From contig NZ_JAIOGQ010000001.1 of the NCBI RefSeq assembly GCF_019904135.1, positions 124,001-188,000 of the forward strand: 64,000 nucleotides of DNA, given 5' to 3'. The notes beneath the pieces were generated by a model. That model worked only from the letters and a program-made list of their open reading frames with translations. It was not told the origin of the DNA and did no database searches. This DNA is from Paenibacillus caui. Its GTDB lineage: Bacteria > Bacillota > Bacilli > Paenibacillales > Paenibacillaceae. Within the stretch, counting starts at the first letter, position 1, and every line of letters begins with the position of its first letter. Made by a program: the position numbers and the translations under genes. This document shows, piece by piece, positions 26,699 through 37,479 of this stretch.

Positions 26699-26792
26699 AG
26701 TTTGCGGAGCACTGCTTGACGTGCATATCCGGCTTCACAGACATGACAGCTTCGGAAAGCTAAACAGAGCTTTTACCGCTGATCCGCAAACT
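26699..26792 (-). other. Long-range stem in the atpG-atpD gap
   Basis: AGTTTGCGGA (26699-26708) and TCCGCAAACT (26783-26792) are a perfect 10-bp inverted repeat closing a 74-base loop, which contains a smaller AGCTTCGGAAAGCT hairpin. It spans almost the whole gap and ends about 20 bases before the beta-subunit start codon. Probably an mRNA stability or processing element. Confidence 0.65.
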
Positions 26793-26811
26793 GTCATTGT
26801 ACCCTTGATTA

Positions 26812-27675
26812 TTATGACTGAGCGTTTGCGCCGGCAACAATTTCCGTAATTTCCTGGGTGATTGCTGCCTGGCGAGCCCGGTTGTAAGTGAGTGTCAATT
26901 CGCCGATCATCTTCGTTGCATTTTTTGTCGCATTTCCCATTGCCGTCATCTTGGCGCCAAGCTCACTCGCTTTGCCTTCCAGCAATGCGCCATAGATGAG
27001 CGTTTCCGCATATTTCGGAAGCAGTACTTCGAGTACCCCTTCTGGTGAAGGCTCATACTCGTAAGAAGCCTTAAGTTCTCCACCTTGCGCTTCTTCCCGC
27101 TCAAAGGGAAGCAAACGGTCAATGGTTGGCACCTGGGTAATCGGATTGATGAACTTGTTATAGCAGATGTAAATTTCATCATACTGCTCTTCCTCGAACC
27201 CTTGCACAGCAGCGCTTGTAACACTTTTGATATCGGCAAACGAAGGTGTATCGGACAGTTCGACCACACTAGCCTCAACAGGAAGATTGCGGCGTGTGAA
27301 ATAATCGCGTCCTTTTCGTCCTGCCACGAACAGACCGTACTCGTCCTTGGAATTGTAGCTGGACAAGCGTTCCGTCACTTTTCTGAGCAGGTTGGAGTTG
27401 TATCCACCTACGAGCCCCCCATCGGATGTAATCACGATGAAGGCCGTTCTTGTTACCGGACGGTTCTCCAGCATCGGATGGGATACGCCCTGCGAGCCCG
27501 CTGCGATGCTGGTTACGACTTCCTTCAGCTTTTGTTCGTAAGGGCGGGCAGCTTGCGCCTTCTCTTGCGCTCTTCTCAGCTTCGCGGATGCCACCATCTC
27601 CATCGCTTTCGTGATTTGGCGGGTGTTTTGAATACTCTTGATCTGACGCTTAATCTCGCGTATTCCTTTTGCCAT
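26812..27675 (-). CDS. atpG: ATP synthase gamma subunit
   Basis: 287 residues, the rotating central shaft of F1. The N-terminal helix (GIREIKRQIKSIQNTRQITK, then AMEMVASAKLRRAQ) and C-terminal helix (TYNRARQAAITQEITEIV) form the coiled-coil axle; the Rossmann-like middle has SDGGLVGGYNSNL. AGGTGGTGAAATC precedes the start. Flanked on both sides by unusually long, hairpin-containing gaps for an atp operon. Confidence 0.97.
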   Translation of the reverse strand: MAKGIREIKRQIKSIQNTRQITKAMEMVASAKLRRAQEKAQAARPYEQKLKEVVTSIAAGSQGVSHPMLENRPVTRTAFIVITSDGGLVGGYNSNLLRKVTERLSSYNSKDEYGLFVAGRKGRDYFTRRNLPVEASVVELSDTPSFADIKSVTSAAVQGFEEEQYDEIYICYNKFINPITQVPTIDRLLPFEREEAQGGELKASYEYEPSPEGVLEVLLPKYAETLIYGALLEGKASELGAKMTAMGNATKNATKMIGELTLTYNRARQAAITQEITEIVAGANAQS

Positions 27676-27691
27676 GATTTCACCACCTCAA

Positions 27692-27715
27692 AACTTTGAG
27701 CAAGAGCTCAAAGTT
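27692..27715 (-). other. Perfect hairpin in the atpA-atpG gap
   Basis: AACTTTGAGC-AAGA-GCTCAAAGTT is a flawless 10-bp stem with a GNRA-like tetraloop position, immediately before the atpG ribosome site. No U-run follows. Confidence 0.7.
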
Positions 27716-27735
27716 ACTTCGTAAGCATTTGGCGA

Positions 27736-27773
27736 ATACACGCAAGCTTTGGCGTTCGCCAAAGCCCGTGTAT
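27736..27773 (-). other. Second hairpin in the atpA-atpG gap
   Basis: GCTTTGGCG-TT-CGCCAAAGC (27746-27765) lies inside an outer ATACACG/CGTGTAT stem (27736-27742 with 27767-27773). It begins just after the atpA stop, so it would protect the 3' end of an atpA transcript. Confidence 0.7.
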
Positions 27774-27781
27774 ATCATCTA

Positions 27782-29311
<1,530 letters not shown>

Positions 29312-29863
29312 CTACAGTGCTTGTCTTCGAAAAGATTTCTCAAGCCGTTCCAGCTTCCCGGCGAGACTGCCGTCATACAGCGTATCGCCAATGACAACCT
29401 TCATGCCGCCCAGCAGACTGGTATCCACCACATTTTCCACGCGGATTTTCTTCTTAACTAAAGCGCCGAATTCATCGGCAACCTGCTGTTGTTCCTGTTC
29501 GTTCAGCGGGTATGTCGTATATGCGACCGCTGTAGCAAGTCCCAGTTCATTTCCGGCAATCTGAATGTAACTGTCAAGCAGTTCGGACAAAATCGCGATT
29601 CTGCCACGTTCTACAAGCAGTTTTAGCAGGGAAATAACCGGTTTGGACAGCTTGCCTGCAAGGCTTGCCTCCATCGCTTTCCATTTCGCTTCTTCGGAAA
29701 TACTGGGAGATGCAATAAAATTCACAACATCTTTGTCTGCGGTAAAAGCTTCCACCGCCGCTTTCAGCTCTTGTTCCACTTCAAGCGTCCGACCTTCTTG
29801 GGCTGCAATTTCGTAGACGGCTTTAGCGTAACGTTTGGCTACAACCGTTGTCGTGCTGCTCAT
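29312..29863 (-). CDS. atpH: ATP synthase delta subunit
   Basis: 183 residues, the peripheral-stalk OSCP-type subunit joining b to the top of F1. The N-terminal six-helix bundle (VVAKRYAKAVYEIA) and the C-terminal signature (VDTSLLGGMKVVIGDTLYDG) are intact. The start overlaps the atpF stop (ATGA), giving translational coupling. Confidence 0.96.
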   Translation of the reverse strand: MSSTTTVVAKRYAKAVYEIAAQEGRTLEVEQELKAAVEAFTADKDVVNFIASPSISEEAKWKAMEASLAGKLSKPVISLLKLLVERGRIAILSELLDSYIQIAGNELGLATAVAYTTYPLNEQEQQQVADEFGALVKKKIRVENVVDTSLLGGMKVVIGDTLYDGSLAGKLERLEKSFRRQAL

Positions 29864-30348
29864 GACCGGCCACCGACTTCTTTAAGGTACTTGTCGACCA
29901 GCTCGCCTTGAACGCCTTCCGTGCTGACTTCTTTTTCGATCAGCTTGGATGCGATCTTCACGGAGACGGCGCCCACTTCACTGCGGAGCTGCTCCACCGC
30001 TTTGTTCTTTTCGTTCTCGATATCGCGAACAGCCTCGTCTTTGAGACGCACTGCCTCTTCCTTCGCCAGATCGATAATCTGAGTAGCCTGCTTGCTGCTC
30101 GTTTGCTTGGACTGCTCGATGATGTCATACGCCTCTTTGCGGGCCTCCTGCAGAGCGGCTTTTTGTTCTTCCACATAAGTGGCGGCCTGCTCGCGGGTTT
30201 GCGCCGCTTCGCTCAGCTGCTGCTTAACGAGCTCACGGCGTTTCTCCATGACGGAAAAAAGCGGACCGAAAGCATATTTGTTTAACAAGAAGTATAAAAT
30301 CCCGATCGCGATCAAGGCGATGACGGTGTTTTCCCATACGAATTTCAA
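29860..30348 (-). CDS. atpF: ATP synthase b subunit
   Basis: 162 residues: one N-terminal membrane helix (about 8-27, FVWENTVIALIAIGILYFLL) followed by a long, charged coiled-coil helix (about 35-150) that dimerises as the peripheral stalk. TTG start behind AAGGAGTGACTAAG. A terminator-like hairpin separates it from atpE. Confidence 0.96.
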   Translation of the reverse strand: MKFVWENTVIALIAIGILYFLLNKYAFGPLFSVMEKRRELVKQQLSEAAQTREQAATYVEEQKAALQEARKEAYDIIEQSKQTSSKQATQIIDLAKEEAVRLKDEAVRDIENEKNKAVEQLRSEVGAVSVKIASKLIEKEVSTEGVQGELVDKYLKEVGGRS

Positions 30349-30410
30349 ACTTAGTCACTCCTTTCCGAAGCCTATCCGCTGTTAACGTGTACGTTCTATT
30401 CTACCGGGCT

Positions 30411-30457
30411 AAAAAGAAGGCGTGGACGGCTGTGGCCTTCCTCGCCATTCTTTTTTT
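30411..30457 (-). terminator. Attenuator-like hairpin between atpE and atpF
   Basis: On the minus strand AAAGAATGGCG...GGA...GGCC pairs with its inverted copy ...CGCCTTCTTTTT: stems GGCG/CGCC, GGA/TCC and GGC/GCC, flanked by A/U tracts. It begins about ten bases after the atpE stop. Partial termination here would raise c-subunit yield over downstream subunits, matching the multi-copy c ring. Confidence 0.6.
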
Positions 30458-30466
30458 CCAAATTTA

Positions 30467-30706
<240 letters not shown>

Positions 30707-30772
30707 TTAAAAGTCAATTCATGATTTATTGTTAAGCCCGGTTGAAGTCTTTGCTCCACCTTGACCTAAAAA

Positions 30773-31594
30773 CTAATGTTCCTCTTCATGCGTATCGATG
30801 CTTTGCGAAATATACACGATCATCAATGTAACGAAAACGAACGCCTGGATCGCGCCAACGAAAATACTGAATCCGTCCCAAGCCATCAGCAGCGGGATCG
30901 ACATAATTGTACCCACTACGCTCGCTTTGGCGAGCGTCATGATCGTGGAGATCAGCACCTCGCCCGCGAAGATGTTCGCGTAAAGACGGATACCGTGCGT
31001 CATCAACTTCGACACCTGCTCGATGATGTTGATCGGCAAGAACAGCGGATAAGGCTGTACGTAGTGCTTGAGATAATTCCTCGTGTTCTTGAACAAGCCC
31101 AGTCCATTTGAAATCACGAATACGAGCAGCGCAAGCCCCATCGTTACGCCGGCGTCAGCCGTCGGAGATTTCCACCAAGCCACCTCCGCATGGGCTTCCT
31201 CTTCCGGATACTTCGCGTGCGCTTCTTCCAGAACCGAGGTTACGGACGTTATTTCCTGTCCAAAAATCTTCGCTTTCGCCGGATCGTGGTATTCCGTTAC
31301 GACGCCGAACAAAAGGCCAAGCATGTTGCCTACGAAAATGAACAGGATCAGGGTCAAGGCGAGCGAAAGGAACGGCTTGCCTTTCTTCCAATTCATGGAA
31401 CTGGTGATCATGTTCTTCACGAATTCGGTCGTCCATTCCATGAAATTTTGCAATTTGCCCGGATTTTCGACAGACAGGTTTCGCGTTGCCAGTTTGGCAA
31501 TTACAAAAACGATGGTGCAGGTCACGACCATCATCAGGACGATGGAGAGGTCGAGATGGAATCCGCCCAATTCAATAATTGGAGCTTCATGCAT
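30773..31594 (-). CDS. atpB: ATP synthase a subunit
   Basis: 273 residues with about six membrane helices. It forms the proton half-channels; the essential Arg is in LMTHGIRLYANIFAGEVL. The region around 115-150 (QEITSVTSVLEEAHAKYPEE) is a polar external loop longer than in B. subtilis. AAAGGGGTGAAAAAAC precedes the start. It follows atpI by 30 bases. Confidence 0.96.
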   Translation of the reverse strand: MHEAPIIELGGFHLDLSIVLMMVVTCTIVFVIAKLATRNLSVENPGKLQNFMEWTTEFVKNMITSSMNWKKGKPFLSLALTLILFIFVGNMLGLLFGVVTEYHDPAKAKIFGQEITSVTSVLEEAHAKYPEEEAHAEVAWWKSPTADAGVTMGLALLVFVISNGLGLFKNTRNYLKHYVQPYPLFLPINIIEQVSKLMTHGIRLYANIFAGEVLISTIMTLAKASVVGTIMSIPLLMAWDGFSIFVGAIQAFVFVTLMIVYISQSIDTHEEEH

Positions 31595-31624
31595 GTTTTT
31601 TCACCCCTTTCCAAGTCGGAACTT

Positions 31625-32062
31625 CTAACTTTGATCAGCTTTCTCCTTTTTGGCTTTTTCTCTCATTCTTTCTTCTTTAAGAGAATAAATAATGCCCAGA
31701 ATCAGAAGCAGAAATTGCGCAAATACCAGGCTGGCCATGACGGCAATTTCGCTGAAATAATGCGGAAATTCCAGCGGGAGCACTACAGCCAGAATGGAAG
31801 TCGCCAGACGAAACCCGAAGCCCAAACCATAACGCTTCCTGCGTCTCTCGCCAGTTCCCGCTGCAGCTGCCGTTTCAAGTAACTGGCGCACCTTGTAAGC
31901 CATATGAAGCACATTGATGCAGCTTACGATCGAACCCAGAATTAATCCATGGGCGATCGCGCGGTGCGTAGGAAGAGCAGCAGACACCAATAGACAGAAT
32001 GCGACTAAGCCCAGAACTACCCGCACTACCACTATTCGATATTTGGACAGTTCATTATTCAT
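31625..32062 (-). CDS. atpI: ATP synthase subunit I
   Basis: 145 residues, four hydrophobic helices (about 10-30, 35-53, 82-98, 105-128) and a Lys/Arg-rich C-terminal tail. AtpI helps assemble the c ring and may help Mg2+ uptake; it is not part of the finished enzyme. It overlaps the preceding gene by eight bases. The usual place before atpB supports the call. Confidence 0.85.
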   Translation of the reverse strand: MNNELSKYRIVVVRVVLGLVAFCLLVSAALPTHRAIAHGLILGSIVSCINVLHMAYKVRQLLETAAAAGTGERRRKRYGLGFGFRLATSILAVVLPLEFPHYFSEIAVMASLVFAQFLLLILGIIYSLKEERMREKAKKEKADQS

Positions 32063-32318
32063 CGCTTTCCCTCATTATCCTTCTAATCACCGCAACAGCT
32101 CCTATAATGCCTGCAGCCATTCCAGCAAGAACGCTTGCAGCCACCCAAATCCCCTGGTTACCGAGCCTACTTCCCAGCCAAGATCCTAAATAAAAACCGG
32201 CCAACGTGCAAATGGCAAATTCAATGCCGAGTACACTTACTGTCCCTGCCATTCGCCAGGCAGCACCGCTCGGCTTCTTCTTTCCGCCAGAGTTTTCAGA
32301 ATGTTCAGGTTTGTCCAT
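32055..32318 (-). CDS. AtpZ/AtpI-family membrane protein
   Basis: The start is ATG at 32318 (MDKPEHSENSGG) behind GAGGGTGGG; the GTG at 32330 lies in that site. About 87 residues: polar front, then two membrane helices with Gly zippers (GIEFAICTLAGFYLGSWLGS; AASVLAGMAAGIIGAVAV). AtpZ-type proteins head many Firmicute atp operons and work with AtpI, possibly in Mg2+/Ca2+ transport. First gene of the operon, directly behind its promoter. Confidence 0.82.
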   Translation of the reverse strand: MDKPEHSENSGGKKKPSGAAWRMAGTVSVLGIEFAICTLAGFYLGSWLGSRLGNQGIWVAASVLAGMAAGIIGAVAVIRRIMRESDE

Positions 32319-32347
32319 TTTCTGTCCCACCCTCGGAATTCTAGTTC

Positions 32348-32377
32348 ATTTTACTAATACGAAATAAACTTTGTCAA
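32348..32377 (-). promoter_or_regulatory. Sigma-A promoter of the atp operon
   Basis: Minus strand TTGACA (32372-32377), 18-base spacer, TAAAAT (32348-32353). The -35 box is perfect. The start of transcription would be about 20 bases before the AtpZ-like start codon. Confidence 0.7.
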
Positions 32378-32454
32378 TTGAGGGGGCCCGCTGCAAAGGC
32401 CCGTCAGAAAAAGCCGTGAAACCTGATTTTCATTTTCATTTTTGCAAACCCCTG

Positions 32455-32490
32455 AAAACCGTACAGTTTAACTGTATGCTGTACGTTTTT
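32455..32490 (-). terminator. Terminator-like hairpin after mnaA
   Basis: CGTACAG and CTGTACG stem (32460-32485) with an inner ACAGTTTAACTGT palindrome, right after the mnaA stop; the minus strand continues GGTTTTC, a short U-run. Confidence 0.65.
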
Positions 32491-32493
32491 CTT

Positions 32494-33666
32494 TTACAAC
32501 TGCGCTTGATTTTCATTTGTGAACTTTGTGTGAAATCGTTCAGGACGTTCGCTTATCACGCCGAAATGGTGAAGAATCGCATTGACAATTCTGGCTGATG
32601 CCTTACCATCTCCGTACGGGTTGGCGGCCCGGCTCATGGATTGATAAGCCTCCGAATCGCTGAGTAATAATTTTGTCCGTTCATACACCTTCTCTTCATT
32701 TGTTCCAACCAATTCCAAAGTGCCAGCTTCTATCCCTTCCGGACGCTCTGTCGTATCCCGCAGCACAAGCACCGGCACGCCGAAAGAAGGCGCTTCTTCC
32801 TGCAAACCGCCCGAATCCGTTAATATTAAATGCGTATACGGGTAGAAATTATGCAGATCCACCACATCCAGCGGGTCAATGAGCTTAATGCGCGGGTGAT
32901 TGCCCAAAATTTCATGTGCGGGCTCACGAACTGCCGGACTCGGATGCACCGGATAGCAAATCGCCACATCCTCGAATTCGTCAGCAATCCGTTTGACGGC
33001 CCGAAAAATATTGCGGTGCGGTTCCCCTTGCGATTCCCTGCGGTGAGCTGTCATCAAAATCAGCCGCTTGCCTTTGGCCCAGTCCAGAACAGGATGACTA
33101 TAGTCCGGTTTTACTGTATATTGAAACACATCCGTTACCGTATTGCCTGTGATATATATACTTGACTCTGCCTTATTTTCCTTCCGCAAATTGCCCGCAG
33201 ACCAGTCCGTAGGCGCGAAATGCAGGTCTGCAAGCACCCCGGTCAGCTGACGGTTCATCTCTTCCGGATAAGGGGATAATTTGTTCCACGTCCGGAGTCC
33301 GGCTTCCACATGTCCGATCTTGATCTGCTGCAAAAAGGATGCATAGCTCGCCAGGAATGTTGTCAGCGTATCGCCATGCACGAGCACGATATCAGGCTTA
33401 GCTTCGCGCAGCACGCCCTCAAGCCCCTGAAGCACCCGTATCGAGATTTCATTCAGGCTCTGCTGCTGCTTCATGACGTTCAAATCATAGTCCGGTTCAA
33501 TTTTAAATACATCAAGCACCTGGTCAAGCATTTCGCGATGCTGTGCGGTTACACAGACAACCGATTCAATATGCTCTTGATGCTTCGTAAGTTCCAGGAT
33601 AAGCGGAGCCATCTTGATGGCCTCCGGTCTCACGCCAAAGATTGTCATCACTTTAATTTTAGACAA
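32494..33666 (-). CDS. mnaA: UDP-N-acetylglucosamine 2-epimerase
   Basis: 390 residues. It interconverts UDP-GlcNAc and UDP-ManNAc, the donor for TagA. GT-B-like motifs are TIFGVRPEAIKMAPL, VHGDTLTTF, HVEAGLRTW, MTAHRRES and LTDSGGLQEEAP. TTG start behind GAGGGATAATC. Although 19 kb from the tag-csa operon, it supplies that pathway. It lies between upp and the atp operon, matching the mnaA-upp-glyA order seen in B. subtilis. Confidence 0.95.
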   Translation of the reverse strand: MSKIKVMTIFGVRPEAIKMAPLILELTKHQEHIESVVCVTAQHREMLDQVLDVFKIEPDYDLNVMKQQQSLNEISIRVLQGLEGVLREAKPDIVLVHGDTLTTFLASYASFLQQIKIGHVEAGLRTWNKLSPYPEEMNRQLTGVLADLHFAPTDWSAGNLRKENKAESSIYITGNTVTDVFQYTVKPDYSHPVLDWAKGKRLILMTAHRRESQGEPHRNIFRAVKRIADEFEDVAICYPVHPSPAVREPAHEILGNHPRIKLIDPLDVVDLHNFYPYTHLILTDSGGLQEEAPSFGVPVLVLRDTTERPEGIEAGTLELVGTNEEKVYERTKLLLSDSEAYQSMSRAANPYGDGKASARIVNAILHHFGVISERPERFHTKFTNENQAQL

Positions 33667-33690
33667 GATTATCCCTCATTTCTGTCTTCT

Positions 33691-33729
33691 AAAAAAAAGA
33701 GGGGCTTGCACAAAGTAAACGCCCTCTCT
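33691..33729 (-). terminator. Terminator of upp
   Basis: GAGAGGGC and GCCCCTC pair around a 15-base loop, followed by TTTTTTTT on the minus strand, about 35 bases after the upp stop and before the mnaA start. Confidence 0.88.
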
Positions 33730-33759
33730 TATCTAGCTGCTTTTTGGGTCGGGGCCCGC

Positions 33760-34389
<630 letters not shown>

Positions 34390-34593
34390 TATTGTCCCTC
34401 CGGTATTATTGCTCATTCTTCTCTTTTGTAACACTTTTTACTACGGTAGCAGTACGTAAATCCTGTCCATTATATCACTTGCCGAGGACCATTTCATCTG
34501 TTCCGTTCATGTTTTGGATGAGAACTGGGAAAATAGGCGGTTCGGCATGGATTGCACCGCAAATCAACATCCAGCGGCTCTGGAACAAAAAAA

Positions 34594-34635
34594 GCAAAAA
34601 GGGCCCGCAGCATCCCGAAGGATCGTGCAGGCCCC
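34594..34635 (-). terminator. Terminator of glyA
   Basis: GGGGCCTGCACGATCC-TTCG-GGATGCTGCGGGCCC is a strong stem closed by a UUCG tetraloop, followed by TTTTTGC on the minus strand, 17 bases after the glyA stop. Confidence 0.92.
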
Positions 34636-34651
34636 ATAAGCGTTACAAGAA

Positions 34652-35908
34652 TTAGTATTTCATTTCAGGATAAAGCGGGAAGCGGTCGGTCAGCGCCGTT
34701 ACACGGGCTTTGGCTTTAGCCAGCGCGGCTTCGTCTTTAGGCGATTTCAGAGCCGCCGCGATGATGCGGCCGATTTCCACCATCGCCGCTTCGTCCATGC
34801 CGCGGGAAGTGGCAGCCGGTGTACCGATGCGGATACCGCTCGTAACGAACGGACTTGTCGGGTCGAACGGAATCGCATTTTTGTTGACCGTAATTCCGAT
34901 GGAATCCAGTACATGCTCGGCATCCTTGCCGGTAATGTCCAGATTGCGCGTGTCGATCAGAATCAGGTGGTTGTCCGTACCGCCGGAAACGAGATTAAGC
35001 CCTTCTTCGAGCAAGGTTTCCGCCAATTTTTGCGCGTTCTTCACCACGTTCTCGGCATAAGACTTGAAGGAAGGCTGAAGAGCTTCGCCAAGCGCAACGG
35101 CTTTGGAGGCGATGACATGCATCAGCGGTCCGCCCTGAGTGCCCGGGAAGATCGCTTTATCGATTGCGGCTGCCCAAGGCTTTTTGCACAGGATCATGCC
35201 GCCGCGCGGTCCGCGAAGGGTTTTGTGCGTCGTTGTGGTTACAAAATGGGCATGCGGCACAGGGCTAGGATGAACGCCGGCAGCAACCAGACCGGCGATA
35301 TGCGCCATATCCACCATAAACAACGCGCCTACATCGTTTGCAATCGAGGCGAACGCTTCAAAGTCAATCGTGCGCGGGTACGCGCTGGCGCCGGCGACGA
35401 TCAGGCGGGGGCGATGCTTGAAGGCCGCCTTGCGGACTTCATCGTAATCAATCCGGAAGGAGTCTTCCTGAACTCCGTAAGCTACGAAGTTATAGAGCAG
35501 GCCTGAAGCATTGACCGGGCTTCCGTGAGTCAAATGTCCGCCGTGGGCCAGGTTCATGCCGAGCACCGTATCTCCAGGCTTCAAAGCTGCCAAATACACG
35601 GCCAGGTTCGCCTGGGCTCCGGAGTGAGGCTGAACGTTGGCATGCTCGGCACCGAACAGCTCCTTGGCGCGATCGCGGGCCAGATCCTCAACGATGTCCA
35701 CATGTTCGCAGCCGCCGTAATACCGTTTGCCCGGATAACCTTCGGCATATTTGTTCGTCAATACCGAACCCATAGCTTCCATAACCGCTTCGCTTACAAT
35801 GTTCTCGGACGCAATCAGCTCAATATTATTGCGCTGACGCTTCAATTCCAGGTTCATGGCCTCCAGGACGGCCGGGTCATGCTTTCTCAAATGATCCATG
35901 TTTTTCAT
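34652..35908 (-). CDS. glyA: Serine hydroxymethyltransferase
   Basis: 418 residues, PLP enzyme converting serine and tetrahydrofolate to glycine and methylene-THF. The PLP lysine is in [14 protein letters not shown]; the N-terminal [19 protein letters not shown] and [10 protein letters not shown] are family signatures. GGGAGGATA precedes the start (ATG at 35908, a second in-frame ATG three codons later). It follows the ywlG-like gene by 63 bases, and both lie downstream of a ZTP-type riboswitch, which fits a one-carbon gene. Confidence 0.97.
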   Translation of the reverse strand: MKNMDHLRKHDPAVLEAMNLELKRQRNNIELIASENIVSEAVMEAMGSVLTNKYAEGYPGKRYYGGCEHVDIVEDLARDRAKELFGAEHANVQPHSGAQANLAVYLAALKPGDTVLGMNLAHGGHLTHGSPVNASGLLYNFVAYGVQEDSFRIDYDEVRKAAFKHRPRLIVAGASAYPRTIDFEAFASIANDVGALFMVDMAHIAGLVAAGVHPSPVPHAHFVTTTTHKTLRGPRGGMILCKKPWAAAIDKAIFPGTQGGPLMHVIASKAVALGEALQPSFKSYAENVVKNAQKLAETLLEEGLNLVSGGTDNHLILIDTRNLDITGKDAEHVLDSIGITVNKNAIPFDPTSPFVTSGIRIGTPAATSRGMDEAAMVEIGRIIAAALKSPKDEAALAKAKARVTALTDRFPLYPEMKY

Positions 35909-35971
35909 TATCCTCCCTGCATGTATAGAAATTTTATTGTTTCCTGAAAAATTGCCATTGATTCGGTCCGC

Positions 35972-36565
35972 TTAATCGCAAGGCTGCGAACCTTCCTGCT
36001 GCGGCAAAGCGTATACAGCACGCTCTCCGCCGATCAGCTTCGGCCGGGTCATAGCGGCGTTCACACGGGCCATCCCGATATACCTGCGGGCAGGACGCAG
36101 CGGTACGGCGACCCTGCGCAGATGCATGCCGATCAGCGTTTCGCCGATATCGATTCCGGCGTGGGCCTCAAGACTCTCGGCCAGACAAGGCTCCCGAAAG
36201 CGGATATAAGCTTCCGCTGCCATTGAACCGCCGGCTTTGCGCACCGGGACGGCGCTCACTTCCGTCAGGTTCAATCGTTCGAGCACGGAACGCTCGACGA
36301 CAAGCGCCCGGTTCAGATGCTCGCAGCATTGAAAGGCCAGATCAAACCCGTAACGGGCGCGCACCCTTTCAAGGCCTGCATACAATTCCGCCGCTACCTG
36401 CTGCGCGCCTGCGGTACCGATTCTCTGTCCTGCAACTTCACTTGTACTTGCGCCAATCACAACGAGTTTGCCAGGTCCCAGCTTCGCAGTCACCGCAAGC
36501 TCCTCAAGCACTTCAGCCGCCTGCGCCGCAAGCTCCTCCTGGCGAAATTGATGTTCCACAGCCAT
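35972..36565 (-). CDS. TIGR01440/UPF0340 family protein (YwlG-like)
   Basis: About 198 residues, soluble. Conserved features are VIGASTSEVAGQRIGT near the N-terminus, FQCCEHLNRALVVER with a Cys pair and His, and GIDIGETLIGMHLRRVAVP towards the end. The family has no established function to my knowledge. In Bacillus ywlG also precedes glyA. The start is uncertain: ATG at 36565 is only two bases from GAGGAGG, while GTG at 36559 is better spaced. The ZTP riboswitch upstream links it to folate or purine status. Confidence 0.85.
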   Translation of the reverse strand: MAVEHQFRQEELAAQAAEVLEELAVTAKLGPGKLVVIGASTSEVAGQRIGTAGAQQVAAELYAGLERVRARYGFDLAFQCCEHLNRALVVERSVLERLNLTEVSAVPVRKAGGSMAAEAYIRFREPCLAESLEAHAGIDIGETLIGMHLRRVAVPLRPARRYIGMARVNAAMTRPKLIGGERAVYALPQQEGSQPCD

Positions 36566-36663
36566 TTCCTCCTCTAGTCCGGCATCAGTCTGTCGCCTAA
36601 CAAAAACTAAAATCGCGGACCGAACCCTTGTCCTCATTATATAATGATTTTTGACCAAAGACG

Positions 36664-36785
36664 AAAAAAAGAGCAGAACGCAATTTCTTCATGCGTCTTG
36701 CTCTTTGCCCAGGCGACCGGCCGTATACTCCGGTGCTCCACCGTGGTTTCATCCACATCTGTCGCCAGTTACACCGGAACTGCTG
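36664..36785 (-). ncRNA. ZTP (pfl-motif) riboswitch with expression-platform terminator
   Basis: On the minus strand the leader reads AACTGGCG, then the GTGGATGAAACCAC hairpin, GGTGGAGCACCGG, and finally GGTCGCCTGGGCA (36706-36719). The paired domains and the conserved ACUGGCG / CCUGGGC elements match the pfl motif, which senses ZTP/ZMP and signals 10-formyl-THF shortage. A terminator hairpin (AAAGAGCA..ACGC / GCGT..TGCTCTTT with a U-run, 36664-36706) begins at once after the aptamer, as in transcription-controlled members. Downstream genes are the ywlG-like gene and glyA, a typical regulon. Recognised from memory of the consensus, not by a covariance search. Confidence 0.82.
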
Positions 36786-36847
36786 TTGTTGCCTTTAAGC
36801 ATATAGCATAATTACCGGAATTGCAACTTGAAAAAAAGATCAAATTT

Positions 36848-37432
36848 TTATTTTCCAGCCTGCTCCTTCAGCATGTGCAGCAGCTTATCCAAAGCGGTCC
36901 GGATTTCCGCGGCTGTCCGTTCATAGTCCTCCCGGCTGCCGCCGAACGGATCCGATATGTCATAGCCGGGCAGACGCTGCTGCAGCCGGATAATCCGCTG
37001 CTGATTCGTATCTTCAAGCTTTTGACCCAGCGCGGTCCGCAAAGCCCGGTCTGCCAGCAGGGCATCCAGTTCCCGCAGATCCTGAGCTACGTCCTCCGCG
37101 TCCTCCACATATTCCTTCAGGACAAATGTTTTGCCGGCTGCAGAAGGAAAGGCTTGCATCAGCTGCCGTTTATGGCTCTGGGTCAAGGTCAGAATCAGGT
37201 CCGCCCAATCCGTGAGTTCGGCATTCATGGGGGTTGAAGTCAGTTTGTCTTCAATCTGGCGATCCCGGAGAACCGCTTCCGCATGCCTGGAAATGGACAT
37301 TCCGGGGATAGCCGCAACACCTGCGGACTGGACTTCAACCGATAAACCGGCTGCCAGCGCCATCTGCCTGAACATGCCTTCCGCCATCGGGCTGCGGCAA
37401 GTATTTCCTGTACAAACAAACAATATGCGCAT
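36848..37432 (-). CDS. ywlE: Protein-arginine-phosphatase (low-molecular-weight PTP fold)
   Basis: 194 residues, longer than B. subtilis YwlE (about 150) through a helical insert around 100-150. YwlE removes arginine phosphate added by McsB. The P-loop is CTGNTCRSP (7-15); the Thr in the middle marks arginine rather than tyrosine specificity. The acid loop Asp is in DISDPFGGSREDY. GAGGGTAGAGAG precedes the ATG. Gene order ywlG-ywlE-mntP-ywlC matches Bacillus. Confidence 0.92.
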   Translation of the reverse strand: MRILFVCTGNTCRSPMAEGMFRQMALAAGLSVEVQSAGVAAIPGMSISRHAEAVLRDRQIEDKLTSTPMNAELTDWADLILTLTQSHKRQLMQAFPSAAGKTFVLKEYVEDAEDVAQDLRELDALLADRALRTALGQKLEDTNQQRIIRLQQRLPGYDISDPFGGSREDYERTAAEIRTALDKLLHMLKEQAGK

Positions 37433-37479
37433 CTCTCTACCCTCACTCAGCGAATGGTGTATTCTTCTTTATCATTGTA

